Under the pieces are notes generated by a model that did not search any database, was not told where the DNA came from, and saw only the letters and a list, made by a program, of their open reading frames with translations. This document shows positions 25,492 to 34,166 of a DNA stretch of 64,000 nucleotides, in pieces. Positions within the stretch are counted from its first letter, which is position 1, and the number at the start of each line of letters is the position of its first letter. Source of the DNA: Actinomycetospora callitridis (lineage in GTDB: Bacteria > Actinomycetota > Actinomycetes > Mycobacteriales > Pseudonocardiaceae); contig NZ_JAQZAK010000007.1 in the NCBI RefSeq assembly GCF_028737265.1, positions 186,001 to 250,000 of the forward strand, read 5' to 3'. A program made the position numbers and the translations under genes.

Positions 25492-25845
25492 TCAGATCGA
25501 GCCCCCGTGGGCGACCGCGACGAGGACGGCCACTGTGAGCAGCGCTGCCGGCGGCAGCAGCGGGCGGCCGGCGATGCCGGCGCGGAGGTGGGCAACGATC
25601 GCCCCGAGCATCAAAAGCACCACTCCGACCGCCGCGGCGCTGCCCACCGCCGGGCGGACCAGACCCACCAGCAGGCCGACGGCCGCGCAGCCTTCGAGTG
25701 CACCGATGCCAAACCACAGGCGGGGCGGCACCTCGAGCCGGTCGCGCAGCTCGACCGACGACGGTGCTCGCCGCGCCTTGCGCACGAGGGACGCGGACAG
25801 GGCGGCGGCGAGCAGGCCGGATGGGACGATGATCCACCACGACAC
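25492..25845 (-). CDS. DoxX-like membrane protein
   Basis: 117 residues from GTG, preferred over TTG at 25851 because GGGAGG lies six bases upstream. It has four hydrophobic helices: 'WWIIVPSGLLAAALSASLV', 'GIGALEGCAAVGLLVGLVRPAVGSAAAVGVVLLMLGAIVAHLR' and 'PLLPPAALLTVAVLVAVAHGG'. The spacing fits the small DoxX-like family, membrane proteins associated with redox and thiol stress. It is divergent from a TetR gene with an inverted repeat between. Confidence 0.8.
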   Translation of the reverse strand: MSWWIIVPSGLLAAALSASLVRKARRAPSSVELRDRLEVPPRLWFGIGALEGCAAVGLLVGLVRPAVGSAAAVGVVLLMLGAIVAHLRAGIAGRPLLPPAALLTVAVLVAVAHGGSI

Positions 25846-25867
25846 GGGCAACCTCCCGAGAGATTGA

Positions 25868-25904
25868 GTGCAGCATTGGTATAGTGAAGTAACGGTAGCT
25901 GCAC
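25868..25904. promoter_or_regulatory. Candidate TetR operator (DoxX/TetR promoter)
   Basis: GTGCAGC (25868-25874) and GCTGCAC (25898-25904) form a perfect 7-bp inverted repeat flanking an AT-rich centre in the 78-bp divergent gap. Confidence 0.45.
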
Positions 25905-25923
25905 CGAATATCGGAGGGCAAGG

Positions 25924-26565
25924 ATGTCTCCGCGCAAGTACGACGCGCCCCGGCGCCAGGAGCAGGCCGCCGCCACGCGCGCCGCGATCATCGATGCGGC
26001 TGAGGAGCTCTTCGTCGAGCGCGGCTACGGAGCCACGACCATGGCGGCGATCGCCTCGAAGGCCCGGGTCGCGCCGAAGTCCGTCTACGGGCTGGGCGAC
26101 AAGGCCCAGCTCCTGACCCTGGCACTCGACCGGGCCATCGTCGGCGACGACGAGCCGATCCCCCTCGCCGACCGGCCGCCGCTACAGGGTGTCCTCGGCG
26201 CCAGCGACGGACGCGGCCAGGCCCGCCTCGGCGCCACGTTCGCCGCCCCTATGCTGCTGCGCCTCTATCCCCTCTACCGCGCCTTCGAGCAGGCCGCGGG
26301 CATGGACCCGGACCTCGCGGGCCGGTGGCGGGAGTACCAGGAGCGGCGCCGGCAGGACGTGCGCCGGGTCGTGGAAGCCGTCGAGGCGGTCGCTCCTCTG
26401 CGTGCGGGGCTCGACACCGATCGGGCGACCGACAGCCTGTGGGCCCTGATCGGCTGGCACCCCGTCGCCCTCCTCGTCGAGGAGCGCGGCTGGGACGAGG
26501 AGGACCTCCGACGCTGGATCGAGGACGTCTTCGTCGCACTCCTACTCGGCGACGCGCCGACCTGA
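25924..26565 (+). CDS. TetR family transcriptional regulator
   Basis: 213 residues from ATG behind GGAGGG. The HTH is 'IIDAAEELFVERGYGATTMAAIASKARVAPKSVYGLGDKAQLLTLALDRAI' (about 22-72). Divergent from the DoxX-like gene and separated from it by a 7-bp inverted repeat; probable local repressor. Ligand unknown. Confidence 0.88.
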   Translation: MSPRKYDAPRRQEQAAATRAAIIDAAEELFVERGYGATTMAAIASKARVAPKSVYGLGDKAQLLTLALDRAIVGDDEPIPLADRPPLQGVLGASDGRGQARLGATFAAPMLLRLYPLYRAFEQAAGMDPDLAGRWREYQERRRQDVRRVVEAVEAVAPLRAGLDTDRATDSLWALIGWHPVALLVEERGWDEEDLRRWIEDVFVALLLGDAPT

Positions 26566-26610
26566 AGGCCACGACGTCGACCCGTCCACCCGGCAGCGCA
26601 CCGCGAGAGG

Positions 26611-27096
26611 TCAGCGAACCTCGGCGGGCGGTACCGGGCCGAGCATCTCGATCCCGTGCCGCTCCGCGAGCACGAGCACGTCCTCCATCGCCGGCGGACC
26701 GTCGGCCGCGAGCGCCGCCGCCGCCCGCGTGAACCCCTCCATCACGCCGCCGGGCGCGTGGACACCGAACGCCACGGCTTCCTGCGCGGATTCGTTGCGG
26801 ATCGTGTGCGGGGTGTCGCCGGCCATCGTCACCGTCTGCCCGACGCCGGCCACCTGGCGCCTCGTCCGCCCGTCGGTGTCCGTGATGTAGAAGGTCAGTT
26901 CCCCGGCGAGCACCCGGTAGACCTCGCTGGGCGCGTGCCGGTGCATCACCGGTGGGCCGCCGCCCGGCGGCATCCGGAGCTCGACGGCGAACAGATCGCC
27001 GCCGGTGTCCGCGCTGCCGGCGAGCACGGTGATCTCGTCGGTCCCTACGCGGAGGGTCTCGATGTCGGCCGGAGATTCGACAGGTAGCATGTCCAT
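26611..27096 (-). CDS. Cupin domain protein
   Basis: 161 residues. Cupin motif 1 is 'GGGPPVMHRHAPSEVYRVLAGELTFYITD' (two His, Glu), and motif 2 is 'AGVGQTVTMAGDTPHTIRNES' (His). The start at 27096 (MDMLPVES) is chosen because the longer frame would overlap the divergent MarR gene. It shares a 29-bp promoter region with that MarR gene and is its likely target. Substrate unknown. Confidence 0.82.
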   Translation of the reverse strand: MDMLPVESPADIETLRVGTDEITVLAGSADTGGDLFAVELRMPPGGGPPVMHRHAPSEVYRVLAGELTFYITDTDGRTRRQVAGVGQTVTMAGDTPHTIRNESAQEAVAFGVHAPGGVMEGFTRAAAALAADGPPAMEDVLVLAERHGIEMLGPVPPAEVR

Positions 27097-27107
27097 AACC
27101 GGACGAT

Positions 27108-27124
27108 AGACAGGCGGCTTGTCT
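27108..27124. promoter_or_regulatory. Candidate MarR operator
   Basis: AGACA-N7-TGTCT inverted repeat ending two bases before the MarR start and 12 bases from the divergent cupin start. Binding here would block both genes. Confidence 0.5.
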
Positions 27125-27125
27125 G

Positions 27126-27626
27126 ATGTCAACGAGGATCCCCGTGCTCGCCGGGCACGCACGTCCCCACAACCTCGTGGTGCAGCTGCGTGAGGCCTTC
27201 ACCGCGCTCAACGACCTGGTCGTGCCGCACCTGGTCGAGCACGGCTTCACCGACTTCCGCCCCGCCCACGGGGCGGTGTTCCAGTACCTCGACGACACCG
27301 GCACGACGGTGAGCACGCTGGCCACCCGGGCCCAGATGACCAAGCAGGCCATGGCTGAGCTGGTCGGCCATCTCGAGCGCGGCGGTTACGTCGTGCGGGT
27401 GCCCGACCCCGACGACCGGCGCGCCAAGCGCGTCGTGCCGACCGAGCGTGGCCGCGAGGTCGTCGACGTGGCCCAACAGCTCGCACCGGAGATCGAGGAG
27501 CGGGTGGCGCGCCTCATCGGCGCGACCCGGCTGTCCGCGCTCAGGGCCGACCTCGAGGCGATCCGCGCGGACGTCGATGCGGCCGAATCCCGGTCCGACG
27601 AGGAGCTCGGCAACAGCGCCACCTGA
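27126..27626 (+). CDS. MarR family transcriptional regulator
   Basis: 166 residues. The winged helix is 'FRPAHGAVFQYLDDTGTTVSTLATRAQMTKQAMAELVGHLERGGYVVRVPDPDDRRAKRVVPTERGREVVDVAQQL' (about 44-120), including the MarR wing 'DPDDRRAKRV'. It is divergent from the cupin gene with an inverted repeat over the start; likely autoregulatory and controlling the cupin. Confidence 0.9.
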   Translation: MSTRIPVLAGHARPHNLVVQLREAFTALNDLVVPHLVEHGFTDFRPAHGAVFQYLDDTGTTVSTLATRAQMTKQAMAELVGHLERGGYVVRVPDPDDRRAKRVVPTERGREVVDVAQQLAPEIEERVARLIGATRLSALRADLEAIRADVDAAESRSDEELGNSAT

Positions 27627-27631
27627 CGGTC

Positions 27632-27672
27632 CGGGCCGGAGGAGCACGACCGGCCTCCGATCCCCCGGCCCG
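27632..27672. terminator. Hairpin between MarR and LuxR genes
   Basis: CGGGCCGG (27632-27639) and CCGGCCCG (27665-27672) are perfect 8-bp arms; GGAGG/CCTCC can pair in the loop as an alternative. It lies in the 73-bp gap between convergent genes. Confidence 0.55.
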
Positions 27673-27699
27673 TCGGTGACGCGCTCACCGGGCGGGGCG

Positions 27700-30360
27700 C
27701 TACGGGCGCGGGGTGACCGGAGCGGAGGCGGTCTCGTCGCGGGGCGCGCGGCGACGCTCCGGGGCGATGCCCATGGTCCGGGCCGCTGAGCCGGCCTCGC
27801 GGCGCGTGCGGACCCCCAGCTTGGTCAGGATCGCCGAGACGTGGTGGTCGGCGGTCTTCTCGGAGATGACCAGGCGCGCGGCGATCTCGGCGTTGGTGAG
27901 CCCCTCGGCGAGCAGGCGCACCACGTCGACCTGGCGGGACGTCAGGCCCGCCGGGTTGGCCCGGGTGCTCGTCCGCGGCCGTGCGGGGACCCGGGCGACA
28001 CCGCGCCGACGCAGGTCCCGCCGCACCGTCGCCGCCACGGCGTCGGCGCCGAGCCGGTCGAGGATCTCGAGGGCCGCGTACGTCTCCGCGAGCTCACCCG
28101 AGTCGACCATCGCGAGCGCTCGCTCGTAGGGGCAGCCCAGCGCCTCCCAGCACTCCGCGGCGGCCAGGGGACGCCCGTCGAGCAGCAGGCGATACGGCCG
28201 GGCGACGTGCAGGTGCGAGGTGTCCACATCACGGCCGAGGCGCACGAGCCACACCGCGAGGTCGCCCGCCGACCACTCGGTGCCGGGCAGGGAGGCGGTC
28301 GAGAGCAGAGCGGCTGCGTCGTCGAGGCGAGGGTCGGGCGTCCCGGTCGTCCAGCACCGCTCGGCAAGCGCGGCGGCGGCGGGCAGCAGCCGGAGCGGCT
28401 CACCGAAGCGTTGCGCGAGCTCCCAGCCCCGCGCGAGGTGCTCACCGGCGCCGGCCCGCCCGCTGCGCAGCTCCACCAGCCCGCGGACCAGGCACGGCCA
28501 GGTGTGGGTCACCGGCGAGCGACTCCCGCTGAGCACCGTCGACGCGTCGAGCCGCGCGTCGTCCCAGGCCCCGCGCAGCAGGTGCAGCCGGGCCCGGACG
28601 CCGAGCTGCAGGCCGTGCGCGATCCGGACGTCGCGCTCCGCGATCAGCGGCAGGCTGTGGTCGAGGACCTTCTCCGCGTCGTCGAGCCGACGCTGCTCGA
28701 CGTCGAGGTCGACGAGGCTGCCGGCGACGGTGGATCGGGCCTCCTCGTCGAACCGCTCGCGGGCGTGCTCGAGGACGGCGACGAGCCTGTCGCGGCCGCC
28801 CTCGTCCCCGGACATCACGGCGACCACCGACTCGATCACGCCGAGCCGGATCTCGAACGCGCGGTCCGTGACCCCGTCGGCGACCTCCCGGGCTCGCGCA
28901 CATCGCTCCCGGGCGCCGACCAGGTCGCTCACCTGCATGGCCAGGAACGCCTGGATCGAGTAGGCGTGCCCGAGCACCGCCTTCTCGGGTGGGGCAGGGT
29001 CCGGCCTGCCGTCGAGGACGTCGACGGCTGCGGCCGCGTACTCCTCGGCGCGGCGGCGGTTGCCGAGGCACCACTCGAGCACGGCCAGCAGCCGGCGGCC
29101 CGCGCTGACGCCGCAGAGGTCGCCCTCCGCGTGACGCCACGAGACCGCTCGGCGGCCGGCGGCGACCGCCTCGTCGAGACGGTCGGTGAGGTAGAGCTCG
29201 ACGGCGAGCAGCTCGGCCAGCCCGGCCCCGGCGGCAGGGGCGGCGCTCGGGGCCGCGTCCAGGGCGGTGCGGAAGAGCCGGACGGCCTCGGTGTGGGCTC
29301 CCGACCCGGCCGCGGCGCGCCCGGCGCGTTCGGCACAGGAGAACACGCGCTCGGCGTCGCCGGCGGCGAGCGCGTGGTGCACGAGCACCACGGGGTCCGG
29401 GTCGGGCTGCGTCTCGAACGCCGCGAGGATCCGCCGGTGCAGCGCCACCTCGCCGCCCGGGGGGATCGCGTCGGCGACCGCGAGCCGGCAGATGTCGTGC
29501 CGGTAGGTGATCCGGCGCCGCTCGCGGGCGACCAGACCGGCGGCGTCGAGCGTGCGGAGGGCTCCGCTGCCCACGCCGAGCGCCGACAGCAGGACGTCCG
29601 GGATGCCGGTGGGCGCGCAGGCGATCAGCTCGGCGAGGTCGCGCGCCGCGGCGTCGAGCCCGGCGGCTCGCGCGAGGACGGCGTCACGCACCGTCGCGGG
29701 CAGGACCTCCCCGTCCTGGCTGACGATCTCGGTGACGAAGAAGGAGTTGCCGCGGGTGAGCCGGTGCAGGCGCGCCGGGTCGATGTCGCGTGCCCCGACC
29801 AGGGCGGTGACCGCCTCGACGCTCAACGGCGCGAGGTCGAGCCGGGTGGCTGCGGGCTCCCGGGCCACGTCACCGAGCAGCCCCCGCAGCGCGTGCTCCT
29901 GGTCCAGGTCGTCGTCGCGATACGTGGCCAGCACCAGCGACCGGGTCCCGGAGATCCGGCGCAGCAGGAAGCGCAGCAGGTCGACCGTCGCCTCGTCGGC
30001 CCACTGCAGGTCGTCGACCACCAGCAGCACCGAGCGGGTCTTCAGGAGGCGCAGGACCTCAGCGGAGATCTCGTGCAGCGGCGCGCCGTCGGCCAGCGAC
30101 CCGGCGAGGGTGTGGCCGAGGTCGGCCTCGACGTCGTGCAGCGGGCCGAGCGGGCGCGGTACGCCCAGCGGGTCGCAGACGCCCCACAGGACCAGGGCGT
30201 CGTCGAGCCCGTCGACGAACACCCGGGCGAGCTGGGTCTTGCCGATCCCGGACTCCCCGGCCAGGACGACGAGCGACCCCGACCCGCCCAGCGCGTCGTC
30301 CCAGGCCCGACGGAGGAACTGCAGCTGGTGGTCGCGCTCCAGCAGGGGCACGACGATCAC
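27700..30360 (-). CDS. LuxR family ATPase regulator (LAL-type)
   Basis: 886 residues. The N-terminal AAA/STAND ATPase has Walker A 'GESGIGKT' (about 35-42) and Walker B 'LLVVDDLQWADEAT' (about 113). A long helical TPR-like middle follows, and a C-terminal LuxR HTH is 'LTSRQVDVVRLLAEGLTNAEIAARLVISEKTADHHVSAILTKLGVRTRREA' (about 820-870). Large ATP-binding LuxR (LAL) proteins often control nearby operons in actinomycetes. It is divergent from the DUF6777 protein gene, with a 17-bp inverted repeat over its start codon suggesting autoregulation. Confidence 0.92.
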   Translation of the reverse strand: MIVVPLLERDHQLQFLRRAWDDALGGSGSLVVLAGESGIGKTQLARVFVDGLDDALVLWGVCDPLGVPRPLGPLHDVEADLGHTLAGSLADGAPLHEISAEVLRLLKTRSVLLVVDDLQWADEATVDLLRFLLRRISGTRSLVLATYRDDDLDQEHALRGLLGDVAREPAATRLDLAPLSVEAVTALVGARDIDPARLHRLTRGNSFFVTEIVSQDGEVLPATVRDAVLARAAGLDAAARDLAELIACAPTGIPDVLLSALGVGSGALRTLDAAGLVARERRRITYRHDICRLAVADAIPPGGEVALHRRILAAFETQPDPDPVVLVHHALAAGDAERVFSCAERAGRAAAGSGAHTEAVRLFRTALDAAPSAAPAAGAGLAELLAVELYLTDRLDEAVAAGRRAVSWRHAEGDLCGVSAGRRLLAVLEWCLGNRRRAEEYAAAAVDVLDGRPDPAPPEKAVLGHAYSIQAFLAMQVSDLVGARERCARAREVADGVTDRAFEIRLGVIESVVAVMSGDEGGRDRLVAVLEHARERFDEEARSTVAGSLVDLDVEQRRLDDAEKVLDHSLPLIAERDVRIAHGLQLGVRARLHLLRGAWDDARLDASTVLSGSRSPVTHTWPCLVRGLVELRSGRAGAGEHLARGWELAQRFGEPLRLLPAAAALAERCWTTGTPDPRLDDAAALLSTASLPGTEWSAGDLAVWLVRLGRDVDTSHLHVARPYRLLLDGRPLAAAECWEALGCPYERALAMVDSGELAETYAALEILDRLGADAVAATVRRDLRRRGVARVPARPRTSTRANPAGLTSRQVDVVRLLAEGLTNAEIAARLVISEKTADHHVSAILTKLGVRTRREAGSAARTMGIAPERRRAPRDETASAPVTPRP

Positions 30361-30371
30361 GGTACGTGATC
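30355..30371. promoter_or_regulatory. Inverted repeat over the LuxR start codon
   Basis: GATCAC-GGTAC-GTGATC, perfect 6-bp arms; the LuxR-type gene's GTG start is inside the left arm. Possible autoregulatory site within the 131-bp divergent promoter region. Confidence 0.4.
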
Positions 30372-30491
30372 ACCTCGGAGTGCGGAACGCCCGATCGGAC
30401 CACCGTGATCGGCGGAGTAGGGAGTCGTCTCCCGCAACGTGGGCACTCGGCACCGATGAGGGACGGGCGGTCGGGCCACATCGTTCTCGGC

Positions 30492-32210
30492 ATGACCTTC
30501 ACCGACCGGCCCGTGACCCGTACCCCCGTGCCCCCGCACGGCGCGAACGCGCAGCCGGGACCGCCGCCGACCCGCCCGTTCTCGACGCCGGGTGCAGCGC
30601 CGCCGGGCCGATCGCGGGGGGTGAAGCTCGCCGCCGCGGCGGTCGCGCTCGCCATCGCGGCCGGCACCGGTGTCGCGCTCGCGCGGCTGGACCCCGGTCC
30701 GGAGAACGAGCACCAGACCGTCTCCTACGCCGGGGCGGACCCGTTCACCGCGCCGGTGGGCACCGACGTCCCCGGCACGGCGCCGGTGGACGCCGGCGGC
30801 GAGCAACCCGCGGAGACGCCGCAGATGTACGCCGCAGACCCGGCCGCACCGGCCTGCGACGCGACCGCGCTGCTCTCGGCACTGCAGACCGACCCGGCCC
30901 GGGGCACGGCGTGGGCGCAGGTCCAGCGCATCGCCCCCGACCAGGTGCCGGTCTACGTCCAGGGCCTGACGCCGGTGGTGCTGCGCGCGCCCACCGCGGT
31001 GGTCGACCACGGCTACCGGGACGGGACCTTCGTGCCCACCCCCGCGGTGCTGGCGGCGGGTACGGCGGTGTTCGTCAACAGCTACGGCCAGCCCACCGTC
31101 AAGTGCTTCTCCGGCAACCCCCTCACTCCGGGCCAGAGCTCCGACCCCACCGTGACGACCGTGGTCCCGGCGGCCGCACCGATCGCGACCCACACCTTCC
31201 GCCACCCGGCCACCGGCGGGCCCGTGAGCCGCCCGGGCAAGCCCGACACCACCGGCTCGGGCCCCACCCCGATCCCCACCGACATCGACGGCGGCATCGG
31301 CAGCGGCGGCACCGCCGACCCCGGCGCGCCCGGCAACCCGAACCCCGGCACCCCCGGCACCCCGGGCACTCCCGGCACGCCCGGCACGCCCGGCACGCCC
31401 GGCACGCCCGGGCCCGCGACGCCGCCGATCACCGGCACGTTCAACTACGACGGGTCGATCACGCTCTCCGACGGGCGGCTCCAGCGCGCCGACGGGACGA
31501 TCGTCGCCCTCCCCCAGCGGCCCCCGCACAGCATCCCCCTGCCCGACGGCGGCTACCGGGGCACGGACGGCCTCTACTACAACCGGGACGGCTCGCAACG
31601 GGCGATGCTGGACTTCGTCGGGAACGACGGCGAGTCCGTCTACCTGATGCCGGACGGGCAGGTCGTCGACGGCCTCGGCCGACCGACCACGCTCACGCGC
31701 ACCGCGTCGATCATCCGCAACTACGACGGCACGGTGACCTACGTCTACGAGCCCATGCCCGGGCTCGTGACGCTGCAGGTGGTGGGCAAGGACGGGAGGC
31801 CCGGGCCGGCCATCGAAGGCCGCGGGTTCATCGACGGCACCTTCGTCGACCGGGAGGGCAGGTACGTCAACCACGACGGCACCGAGCGCACCGGAGCCAC
31901 CCTCCCCGACGGCGGGAAGATCCAGCCGAACGGGAGCCACGTGCCCTCGCCGCCGGCGGGCACGCCGAGCACCACCGACCCGGACGCACGGCCGGGCGAC
32001 CCGGAGCAGCCGCAGAACGGCGGGGTCGTCGGACCACGCACGCCGACCACCGAGGCCCCGCCCATCGACCCGCCCTTCGAGCCTCGCTCGCCGCAGAACG
32101 GCGGCGTCGTCGGACCGGACGTGGACACCGACGGGACCGCCGACGAGACCGGCGGCACCGAGAGCGGCGGCACGACCGGCGGCTCCGCCGAGGGGGGCAG
32201 CGGCACCTGA
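30492..32210 (+). CDS. DUF6777 membrane-anchored protein with collagen-like tract
   Basis: 572 residues from ATG (MTFTDRPVTRTPV). A short Pro-rich cytoplasmic segment is followed by one transmembrane helix (about 40-60: 'VKLAAAAVALAIAAGTGVAL') and a DUF6777-like extracellular domain ('QTVSYAGADPFTAPVGTDVPG', 'VPVYVQGLTPVVLRAPTAVVDHGYRDG', 'VKCFSGNPL'). Then come seven GTP repeats, a domain rich in DG turns ('LPDGGYRGTDGLYYNRDGSQ', 'IIRNYDGTVTYVYEP', 'TFVDREGRYVNHDGTERTG'), two QNGGVVGP repeats and a Gly/Thr tail. Probably a surface protein; function unknown. It ends at a strong terminator. Confidence 0.8.
   Translation: MTFTDRPVTRTPVPPHGANAQPGPPPTRPFSTPGAAPPGRSRGVKLAAAAVALAIAAGTGVALARLDPGPENEHQTVSYAGADPFTAPVGTDVPGTAPVDAGGEQPAETPQMYAADPAAPACDATALLSALQTDPARGTAWAQVQRIAPDQVPVYVQGLTPVVLRAPTAVVDHGYRDGTFVPTPAVLAAGTAVFVNSYGQPTVKCFSGNPLTPGQSSDPTVTTVVPAAAPIATHTFRHPATGGPVSRPGKPDTTGSGPTPIPTDIDGGIGSGGTADPGAPGNPNPGTPGTPGTPGTPGTPGTPGTPGPATPPITGTFNYDGSITLSDGRLQRADGTIVALPQRPPHSIPLPDGGYRGTDGLYYNRDGSQRAMLDFVGNDGESVYLMPDGQVVDGLGRPTTLTRTASIIRNYDGTVTYVYEPMPGLVTLQVVGKDGRPGPAIEGRGFIDGTFVDREGRYVNHDGTERTGATLPDGGKIQPNGSHVPSPPAGTPSTTDPDARPGDPEQPQNGGVVGPRTPTTEAPPIDPPFEPRSPQNGGVVGPDVDTDGTADETGGTESGGTTGGSAEGGSGT
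31347..31409 (+). repeat. Seven 9-bp repeats encoding GTP triplets
   Basis: Seven tandem units of the form GGCACGCCC (first three vary at the third-codon positions) encode GTPGTPG, a collagen-like Gly-X-Pro tract in the extracellular part of the DUF6777 protein. Confidence 0.9.
32010..32116 (+). repeat. Two 26-bp direct repeats encoding QNGGVVGP
   Basis: Copies at 32010-32035 and 32091-32116 differ at one base and each encode PQNGGVVGP within the C-terminal linker of the DUF6777 protein. Confidence 0.85.
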
Positions 32211-32223
32211 TCCGCACGACCCG

Positions 32224-32270
32224 GCACGGAGCCCGGGGCGGCCGGGAGGCGGCCCCGGGCTCTGCCGTGC
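32224..32270. terminator. Strong bidirectional terminator
   Basis: Outer arms GCACGG/CCGTGC and inner arms AGCCCGGGGC/GCCCCGGGCT (230-239 with 252-261) form a long interrupted stem between convergent genes. Confidence 0.8.
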
Positions 32271-32287
32271 AGCAGCACCCAGCCCGG

Positions 32288-33061
32288 TCAGGCGGTCGCG
32301 CGCGCGGCCTCCCCGATCAGGTCCGCGACGGCATCGGGCTGCGAGACCGTGACGGCGTGGGACGCCGTGATCTCCACGGTGTGCGCCCCCGCCCGCTCGC
32401 CCATGAACCGCATGGAGGCGGCCGGGATGGCGAGGTCCTCGGTGGTGACCAGATTCCAGGACGGGATGGTCTTCCAGGCGGCGCTCGTGGCCGGCTCGTC
32501 CAGCGCGGCCGAGGTGATCGGTCGTTGGGTGGCCGCCATCAGGTCCGTGACGTCCTCCGGGACGTCGGCGGCGAACACCTTCCGGAACTCCTCCTGCCTG
32601 ATGTAGAGATCGTTGCCGGTACCCCCGTCGGGGAGAGGGAACGGCACGGCGTCGAGAGCGGCACCCAGCCGGGCGCCGGGGAACTTCCCGGCCAGCTCCG
32701 ACGTGCTCTCCCCTTCCTCCAGGATGAAGCTGGCGACGTACACGAGCGCCCGGACGGCCGAGTGACCGTCGGCGGCCTCACTCATCACCGACCCTCCGTA
32801 GGAGTGGCCGGCCAGCACGACCGGGCCGGCCACGCCGTCCAGGACGCTCCGCACGTACTCGGCGTCGGTGTGCAGGCCGCGCAGCGGGTTGGCGACGGCG
32901 ACGACGTGGTGACCGCGCCCCTCGAGGTTCCGGATCACGCCGTTCCAGCTGGAGGAGTCGGCGAACGCCCCGTGGACCAGCACCACCGTCGGCCTGACGT
33001 CCGATGGAGGCTGCTCGTCCGACGAGCTCGGGGTGCCCTCACTCCGATCATCTGTACTCAT
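32288..33061 (-). CDS. Alpha/beta hydrolase
   Basis: 257 residues. The fold begins 'PTVVLVHGAFADSSSWNGVIRNLEGRGHHVVAVANPLRG' (oxyanion loop HGAF), the nucleophile is 'VLAGHSYGGSVMSEAA', and the C-terminal His is in 'VEITASHAVTVSQP'. It belongs to the esterase/MenH-like group often annotated as alpha/beta hydrolase. The N-terminal 20 residues are polar and variable. Substrate unknown. Confidence 0.88.
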   Translation of the reverse strand: MSTDDRSEGTPSSSDEQPPSDVRPTVVLVHGAFADSSSWNGVIRNLEGRGHHVVAVANPLRGLHTDAEYVRSVLDGVAGPVVLAGHSYGGSVMSEAADGHSAVRALVYVASFILEEGESTSELAGKFPGARLGAALDAVPFPLPDGGTGNDLYIRQEEFRKVFAADVPEDVTDLMAATQRPITSAALDEPATSAAWKTIPSWNLVTTEDLAIPAASMRFMGERAGAHTVEITASHAVTVSQPDAVADLIGEAARATA

Positions 33062-33125
33062 GACCTCACGGTCGGGTCTCCCCCGGGGAGAGGGTCAAGG
33101 AGGCGGACGACAGGTCGGCGCCCGC

Positions 33126-33962
33126 TCAGCCGCCCGCGGACCGGTCGAGCGGCGCCGTGCTCTGCACCAGCATCTCGGGATCGCGCACACGGCGCACGAA
33201 GCTCGGCCGCCCCGAGAGCACCACCGCGCCGACGACGACCCACTCGAGGATCACCGCGAGGAGCGGCAGCGCCTCGTCACCGGCACTCGTCGCCGCCAGG
33301 GGAAGGGCGAAGACGTTCATGCTGGCGTGCAGGAGCACGGCGATCAGGACGCTGCCCCGGGTGTGCAGGAAGACCCACGTGAAGATCATCGCCTTCGCCA
33401 TCAGGTCCGCGACGAGCAACCAGAGGGGACGTTGGTGGAGCGCTGCGCCGGGCGTCCACACGAGCGGCAGATGCCACGCCGCCCAGACCGCGCCCAGCAC
33501 GAGACTCGCCACCAGGGGCGTCTGACGCGACAGCAATCGGGGCAGGGCGAAGCCCCGCCAGCCGAGCTCCTCCCCCAGCCCGTCCGTGAGGGCCGCGACG
33601 AGGAGGAAGACCGGCAGCGCCGCCCAGTCGCCGCCCGTGAACACGAGCGGGCCCCACGCAGCGCCGAGGACCGTGCCCAGGCCGGCGACGAGGGCGGCGA
33701 ACACCGCGGGACCGAGCAGGACGACGACGTACCAGCGCCAGCCGACGCGCCACCGCACCACGCGGGAGAGCAGGTCGCGGAGCGCGCCCCGACCCCCGGT
33801 CACCAGCGCCACGAGGATCGCGACCAGGGAGACGGTCCACGTCCAGAGCAGCCCGACGGCACCCACCGGAGCGCCGAGTGCCCGGGGTATCCACACGGCC
33901 CAGGTCGCACCCACGGCGAGGACGACGAAGGTGACCAGGGGATACCGGCGGAGAATCCTCAT
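33126..33962 (-). CDS. CPBP family intramembrane metalloprotease
   Basis: 278 residues with about eight hydrophobic helices. The CPBP/ABI catalytic motifs are present: 'TDGLGEELGWRGFAL' (EExxxR), 'AVWAAWHLPLVW' (His), and 'LLHASMNVFAL' (HxxxN). The start is the ATG giving MRILRRYPLVTF. Bacterial members process membrane peptides or confer immunity, e.g. near bacteriocins; no such peptide gene is seen here. Confidence 0.87.
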   Translation of the reverse strand: MRILRRYPLVTFVVLAVGATWAVWIPRALGAPVGAVGLLWTWTVSLVAILVALVTGGRGALRDLLSRVVRWRVGWRWYVVVLLGPAVFAALVAGLGTVLGAAWGPLVFTGGDWAALPVFLLVAALTDGLGEELGWRGFALPRLLSRQTPLVASLVLGAVWAAWHLPLVWTPGAALHQRPLWLLVADLMAKAMIFTWVFLHTRGSVLIAVLLHASMNVFALPLAATSAGDEALPLLAVILEWVVVGAVVLSGRPSFVRRVRDPEMLVQSTAPLDRSAGG

Positions 33963-34166
33963 GCCGGTCCGGTGAGGGCCCGCGCCGTCCCCCTCGGGAG
34001 AGGAGCCGGCGTCGTCATGACCGCACCCTGCGCCCGAGGACGTCGCCGCACCATCAGGCCAGCCCTCGTCCTCGCGAGGGTTGTCCCCGTGGCCGGACGC
34101 CGGCGGACGGTCCACCGCTGCCGTTCGGGAACGCTGACCACGGTGAGGACGGCCCCTGGAAGAGGG

